A stretch of DNA of 64,000 nt from an uncultured Collinsella sp. (GTDB taxonomy: Bacteria; Actinomycetota; Coriobacteriia; Coriobacteriales; Coriobacteriaceae): positions 1-64,000 of the forward strand of contig CATZMG010000001.1 of NCBI GenBank assembly GCA_958421655.1, read 5' to 3'. The number at the start of each line of letters is the position of its first letter. Position 1 is the stretch's first letter. The notes under the pieces were generated by a model, which did not search any database, was not told the DNA's origin, and was given only the letters and a program-made list of their open reading frames with translations. Positions 59,770 to 64,000 of the stretch are shown here, piece by piece. Both the position numbers and the translations under genes were made by a program.

Positions 59770-61128
59770 ATGGCAGCACCCGAGCAGCTGTTTAACGTTC
59801 GTGAACGCAAGCGTTTTGAGCGTCACGACATTTGGGAGCGCATTGCCGAGAACGGCACGATTTCCGCCGCCGTCATGGTGATCGCTGCCATCGCCGCCGT
59901 TATCTGCGCCAACACCGATGCCTACGAGGCCATCCATCACTTTTTGGAGACCCCGCTGTATGTGGGTCTGGGGCATTTGACGGCTGGCCTCACCGTCGAG
60001 CTTTTCGTCAACGACTTCCTCATGGCGATTTTCTTTTTGCTGGTGGGCATTGAGCTCAAATATGAAATGACGGTCGGCGAGCTCAAAAACCCGCGCCAGG
60101 CTATGCTTCCCATGCTGGCGGCCGTGGGCGGCGTCGTCGTTCCCGCCTGCATCTATCTGATCTTTAACCATGCCGGCGCGCACAACGGCTGGGCCATTCC
60201 CATGGCAACCGATATTGCCTTTGCGCTGGGCGTGCTGTCGCTTTTGGGCAATCGCGTGCCCAACGGCGTGCGCGTGTTCTTCTCGACGCTCGCCATCGCC
60301 GACGACCTCATTTCCATCGCCGCCATCGCCATCTTCTACGGTCAGAGTCCCAATCCGTTTTGGTTGGGCGCCGCCGCGCTTGTGACCTGCGCGCTCGTGT
60401 GGCTCAACAAGACGCAGCATTACCGCCTTGCCCCGTATTCGGTACTGGGCCTGCTGTTGTGGTTCTGCATGTTCAAGAGCGGCGTGCACGCTACGCTTGC
60501 TGGCGTCATCCTGGCCTTCACCATCCCGGCCAAGTGCGGTGTTAAGCTTGATAGCCTCACCGATTGGCTGGGCGAGTGCTTGCCGCTGCTCGATGACCGC
60601 TACGACGACGAGGCGCACATCCTGGGCCAGCATGACTTTACCGTCTCGACTACCAAAGTCGAGCGTGTCATGCACCGCGTGACCCCGCCGCTCATCCGTA
60701 TGGAGCGCCTGATCTCCACGCCGGTCAACTTTGTGATCCTGCCGATCTTCGCGTTCGTCAACGCACAGGTTCGCCTGGTGGGCGTGGACATGAGCACGCT
60801 ACTCACCGACCCGGTGACGCTCGGCGTGTACTTTGGCATGCTGCTGGGCAAGCCGATCGGCATCTTTGGCATGACGTTCTCCCTGGTCAAGCTCAAGGCC
60901 TGCGAGCTGCCGCACAATGTCAACTGGCATATGATTGCCGGCGTGGGCATTCTGGGCGGTATCGGCTTTACCATGTCGATTCTCATCAGCGGCCTCGCCT
61001 TCCCGACGGCCCAGTTTGAGGTTCTGGCTGCCAAGGCCGCTATTCTCGCCGGCTCTGTCACCGCGGCCGTACTTGGCATGATCTACATGAGTGTGATCTG
61101 CAAGCACCCCGCGCCCAAGAACGAGTAG
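59770..61128 (+). CDS. nhaA: Na+/H+ antiporter NhaA
   Basis: A 452-aa secondary antiporter with eleven or so membrane helices. NDFLMAIFFLLVGIELKYEM, MATDIAFALGVLSLLGNRVP with the paired Asp region, and IADDLISIAAIAIFY carry the ion-binding Asp residues. It is longer than E. coli NhaA because of a loop after helix 8 and short extensions. The start follows GAAAGGAGCC. Confidence 0.94.
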   Translation: MAAPEQLFNVRERKRFERHDIWERIAENGTISAAVMVIAAIAAVICANTDAYEAIHHFLETPLYVGLGHLTAGLTVELFVNDFLMAIFFLLVGIELKYEMTVGELKNPRQAMLPMLAAVGGVVVPACIYLIFNHAGAHNGWAIPMATDIAFALGVLSLLGNRVPNGVRVFFSTLAIADDLISIAAIAIFYGQSPNPFWLGAAALVTCALVWLNKTQHYRLAPYSVLGLLLWFCMFKSGVHATLAGVILAFTIPAKCGVKLDSLTDWLGECLPLLDDRYDDEAHILGQHDFTVSTTKVERVMHRVTPPLIRMERLISTPVNFVILPIFAFVNAQVRLVGVDMSTLLTDPVTLGVYFGMLLGKPIGIFGMTFSLVKLKACELPHNVNWHMIAGVGILGGIGFTMSILISGLAFPTAQFEVLAAKAAILAGSVTAAVLGMIYMSVICKHPAPKNE

Positions 61129-61460
61129 GCGCGTAGAAACAGACGCCAGAGCCTGCTCGAGCGCGTGTAAAACGCGGTTTTGAGTGGTACTTGCCACCTG
61201 CCGGACACCCCAGTGGCCAAAAAACGCCGTTTGTGAGTACTGTCACAAACGGCGTTTCATTTTAGGCGCGAAAAATAATGTACAAATCTATTCTGTCTGT
61301 GCATTAACGATTGCGTTGCTGGACGAAAAATGCTGATGCATCCTTCCAAAACCGGACACAAAAGGCCAAGACTGGCCTTTTTAATTCAAAATCGCTGTTA
61401 CTAAAAAAGTAACAGTACTCATATTTGCTATTTTTTGACCACAGGCCCCAATGACTAGGT
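61129..61460. other. 332-bp gap with palindromic elements
   Basis: Two related units occur: AAAACGCGGTTTTGAGTGGT near 61170, and AAACGCCGTTTGTGA at 61222 with a perfect 15-bp complement ending at 61257. The second is hairpin-forming but lacks a T-run. A family C fragment CCCCAATGACTAG lies at 61446-61458. No gene is supported. Confidence 0.6.
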
Positions 61461-61715
61461 TTATTCCACGGTGCCGTAGATGGCGCCCCAGCCGTGGGCG
61501 GCCAAGGCGGAGTTGAGCTGGTCGCAAAGTGACTGGCGGTCGTAATAGCCGGGCGGTAGCAGGTTCACGATTTCCATGAGATCGGGCGCCAGGTCCAAGA
61601 TTTCGGCCTGTACGATCAGATCCAGGCGGTCGATGGCGTGGCGGTCGTAAAACAGTCCGTCGACCAGGCGCTGCAGGTCGCCGAATTCCTCGGCCTGGAA
61701 CGATCCGTACTCCAT
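61461..61715 (-). CDS. Hypothetical protein, 84 aa
   Basis: A small acidic protein (AEEFGDLQRLVDGLFYDRHAI; LLPPGYYDRQSLCDQLNSALAAHGWG) with an AGGAGG 5 nt before its ATG. It looks helical and soluble; the family is not recognised. A strong ribosome-binding site and balanced composition favour a real gene over an overlapping longer frame that has neither. Confidence 0.7.
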   Translation of the reverse strand: MEYGSFQAEEFGDLQRLVDGLFYDRHAIDRLDLIVQAEILDLAPDLMEIVNLLPPGYYDRQSLCDQLNSALAAHGWGAIYGTVE

Positions 61716-61864
61716 AGTGCCTCCTTGGGCGCTTCACGCCGGCATGCGCGGCGATTCGTAATTTATTGCGATGGACTTAATCTATCACGGCTTCATAACG
61801 TTGTGACGGTGGCGGTCTATACTTAGAAGAATTGCAACGTACCGCTTCGTGAAAGGTCGCACCC

Positions 61865-63169
61865 ATGCAGACGATCTACCAGAAGATGGAAACCACCGAA
61901 CTCGATGCCGCCATCGAGGCGCTCAAAGCCGAGGTCGCCGAGGTCAAGGCCAAGGGCCTGGCGCTCGACATGGCCCGCGGCAAGCCGTCGCCCTCCCAGG
62001 TGGACATCTCTCGACCCATGCTCGATATCCTCAATGCCGATGCCGACCTGCACGACGGCAACGTCGACTGTTCCAACTACGGCTGCTTTGAGGGCATTCC
62101 CTCGGCACGCAAGCTGGCGGGGGAGTTCCTGGGCTGCCCCGCCGAGCAGACGCTCGTGCTGGGTTCGTCGAGCCTGCTGATCGAGCACGACATCGCCGGT
62201 ATGTTCTGGCGCTGCGGCTCGTGCGGCAGCGAGCCCTGGGATGCCTACGAGGCTGCCCACGACGGCAAGAAGGTCAAGTTCCTGTGCCCTGTTCCCGGCT
62301 ACGACCGCCACTTTGGCATCACCGCCGATCTGGGTATCGAGAACGTCCCCGTCGCGATGACCGATAACGGCCCCGACATGGACGAGGTCGAGCGCCTCGT
62401 CGCCGCCGACGATTCCATCAAGGGCATCTGGTGCGTACCCAAGTATTCCAACCCCACGGGCATCACCTTTAGCGAGGACACTGTGCGCCGCCTGGTTGAG
62501 ATGCCCACGGCCGCGCCCGATTTCCGCATCTTCTGGGACAACGCCTACTGCGTGCATGACCTGTACGACGAGACCGATGAGCTCGCCAACATCTTTGACC
62601 TCGCTCGCGCGGCGGGCACCGAGGATCGCGTGGTGGCCTTTGCATCGACGTCCAAGATCACCTTTCCGGGCGCCGGTATCGGCTTTATCGGTGCGAGCCC
62701 CGCGGTTATCGCGGAGTTCTCCAACCGCCTGAAGGCCGGCCTCATCAGCGCCGATAAGCTCAACCAACTGCGCCACGTGCGTTTCCTTCCCACCATCGAG
62801 GCGGTCAAGGAGCACATGAAAAAGCATGCCGAGTTCCTGCGCCCGCGCTTTGAGGCTGTCGAGCGCAAGCTTACCGAGGGCTTGGGCGATACTGGTTGCG
62901 CTACCTGGACGCATCCTCGCGGCGGCTACTTTGTGAGCTTCGATGGTCCCGAGGGCTCGGCCCAAAAGGTCGCCGCGCTTTGTGCCGACCTGGGCGTCAA
63001 GCTCACGCCGGCCGGTGCTACCTGGCCCTATGGCAAGGATCCGCGCGATACCAACATCCGCATCGCGCCGAGCTATCCCACGGTCGAGGACCTGGAGGCC
63101 GCGCTCGATGTGCTGGTGCTGGCCGTCAAGCTCGTCGCTGCCGAGCTTGCGCGTGCCGAGCGCGCCTAA
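61865..63169 (+). CDS. Aminotransferase, aspartate aminotransferase type Ic-like
   Basis: A 434-aa fold-type I PLP enzyme. CVPKYSNPTGITFSED and WDNAYCVHDLYD are cofactor contacts, and the PLP lysine is Lys264 in FASTSKITFPGAGIGFI. The N-terminus LDMARGKPSPSQVDIS and the overall length resemble the aspartate-aminotransferase-like group called type Ic. Substrates cannot be fixed from sequence. It is unlike the enzyme encoded at 46923. Confidence 0.88.
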   Translation: MQTIYQKMETTELDAAIEALKAEVAEVKAKGLALDMARGKPSPSQVDISRPMLDILNADADLHDGNVDCSNYGCFEGIPSARKLAGEFLGCPAEQTLVLGSSSLLIEHDIAGMFWRCGSCGSEPWDAYEAAHDGKKVKFLCPVPGYDRHFGITADLGIENVPVAMTDNGPDMDEVERLVAADDSIKGIWCVPKYSNPTGITFSEDTVRRLVEMPTAAPDFRIFWDNAYCVHDLYDETDELANIFDLARAAGTEDRVVAFASTSKITFPGAGIGFIGASPAVIAEFSNRLKAGLISADKLNQLRHVRFLPTIEAVKEHMKKHAEFLRPRFEAVERKLTEGLGDTGCATWTHPRGGYFVSFDGPEGSAQKVAALCADLGVKLTPAGATWPYGKDPRDTNIRIAPSYPTVEDLEAALDVLVLAVKLVAAELARAERA

Positions 63170-63220
63170 CGCGCGGCTTCCCGTACTATCCGCACTTTCG
63201 ATACGTAAAGGAGCGTATAC

Positions 63221-63535
63221 ATGGATTTGGGTATTTCCACCAACCCCACGCCAGAGCTCTACACCATTAAGGTAACCGGCGAGATCGATATCTCTAACGC
63301 CGATAGCCTGCGCAATGCCATCGACCTGGCGCTCGAGCAGCCTACCGAGGCCGTTGAGCTCGATTTTGCCCAGGTGAGCTACATTGATTCGACGGGCATT
63401 GGCGTGCTCGTGGGCGCCGCACACCACGCGGTCGACCACGGCAAGCGCTTTAGCTGCACCAATGTGCAGCCCCCGGTGATGCGCGTGGTCCAGCTGTTGG
63501 GTGTCGACCAGGAGATTTCGATCACCGCTGCATAA
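63221..63535 (+). CDS. STAS-domain anti-sigma factor antagonist
   Basis: A 104-aa single STAS domain, SpoIIAA/RsbV-like. The phosphorylatable Ser/Thr lies in FAQVSYIDSTGIGVLVGAAH near residues 49-68. No partner kinase or sigma factor gene is in the window. The start follows AAAGGAGCG. Confidence 0.9.
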   Translation: MDLGISTNPTPELYTIKVTGEIDISNADSLRNAIDLALEQPTEAVELDFAQVSYIDSTGIGVLVGAAHHAVDHGKRFSCTNVQPPVMRVVQLLGVDQEISITAA

Positions 63536-63688
63536 TCTTTGCCCCCAAAAGGGCGTGCTGTTTGGCATATGTTTGTGATGCGCTCGGACGTTTTGGCGTC
63601 CGGGCGCTATACTTGACCGAATGAATAGACGAGTTCCGGCCGAATGGCGCGGTGCGGGCTCGACTCACATCGAGCCTTGGAGGTATGT

Positions 63689-64000
63689 GTGTTTGGTATT
63701 GGAGAGGGTGAGCTCGCGATCATCGTGGTCTTCGGCTTTTTGCTGTTTGGCCCGGATAAGCTCCCACAGATGGGCCGTACGATCGGCCGTGCCATCCGTC
63801 AGTTCCGCGAGACGCAGGAAAAGATGACGGCCGTTGTTCAGTCCGAGATTATCGATCCGGTGAGCGAGGCCGCATCGGCCCCGGTCAAGCCCAAGAAGGT
63901 TGCTGCGACCGACGACGATTCCGATGCGGACGAGGATGCCGCTGAGACGGCAGCGCCCGCCAAGAAGGAGACCTTTGCCGAGCGTCGCGCCCGTCTTGCT
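63689..64000 (+). CDS. Twin-arginine translocase TatA/TatB-family protein, 5' part
   Basis: The gene runs off the window; 104 codons are visible. GTG 63689 follows GGAGG and gives FGIGEGELAIIVVFGFLLFG, a short membrane helix, then the family hinge PDKLPQMGRTIGRAIRQF and an amphipathic helix. A charged Ala/Lys/Asp-rich tail follows. FGIG at the start and the extended helix lean towards TatB, but TatA cannot be excluded. It belongs to the Sec-independent export machinery. Confidence 0.85.
   Translation, partial: MFGIGEGELAIIVVFGFLLFGPDKLPQMGRTIGRAIRQFRETQEKMTAVVQSEIIDPVSEAASAPVKPKKVAATDDDSDADEDAAETAAPAKKETFAERRARLA

Noticed and set aside
58543..60675. A 710-codon antisense frame across ppaC and nhaA
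   Set aside because: Same artefact. It crosses two unmistakable genes and the terminator between them, and its product resembles no protein family.

Overview
The window is a high-GC (about 60%) bacterial chromosome segment. The gene content points to an anaerobic gut Coriobacteriia, most likely Collinsella: many mannose-family PTS genes, a compact his operon that includes HisZ, Mn-dependent pyrophosphatase, PucR and BceRS-type regulators, and no respiratory genes. The genus is an inference from gene style; no rRNA or other marker is present.

Region 1 (about 1-16,150) is the most distinctive part. It holds a small unknown gene, two overlapping GntR/UTRA regulators, a GlmS-like double-SIS protein, and two FrlB-type (fructoselysine-6-phosphate deglycase family) genes. 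It also has two IIA, two IIB, three IIC and three IID genes of the mannose PTS family, an EamA-type and an MFS transporter, and a FrlC-like sugar epimerase. Together they read as uptake and cleavage of Amadori products (fructosamines). Two long tracts are perfectly duplicated in direct orientation (851 bp in frlB, 1029 bp in IIC-IID). Three promoters share the same set of boxes. Each IID gene is followed by a hairpin and then one accessory gene.

Region 2 (16,151-25,740) is a complete histidine operon: a fused hisZ-hisG gene, then hisD, hisC, hisB, hisH, hisA, hisF, hisI, an unknown 75-aa gene and hisE, with a PHP-type histidinol-phosphatase gene facing it. A large perfect palindrome sits inside the operon.

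Region 3 (25,741-44,460) is mostly housekeeping: a stand-alone LarC C-terminal protein, YfcE, MazG, enolase, a FtsB/DivIC-like protein, Ppx/GppA, tRNA-Leu(UAA) with a duplicated 3' end, an orphan GatB-like IIB with a VOC protein, an OmpR/HK pair, a DUF4342-like protein, GluQ, a DUF2207 protein, a GNAT enzyme and PurH.

Region 4 (44,461-64,000) has a divergent PucR / ornithine-cyclodeaminase-family / aminotransferase module, a BceRS-like pair with no transporter beside it, a universal stress protein with a structured 3' region, UppP, an enlarged PcrA helicase, ManA, a third UTRA regulator, a ROK kinase, PpaC, NhaA, an aminotransferase, a STAS protein and the start of a Tat component.

Throughout, intergenic gaps carry palindromic elements in several sequence families. 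Three families share a GGGACAG core or a near variant and look REP- or MITE-like; no transposase lies in the window.
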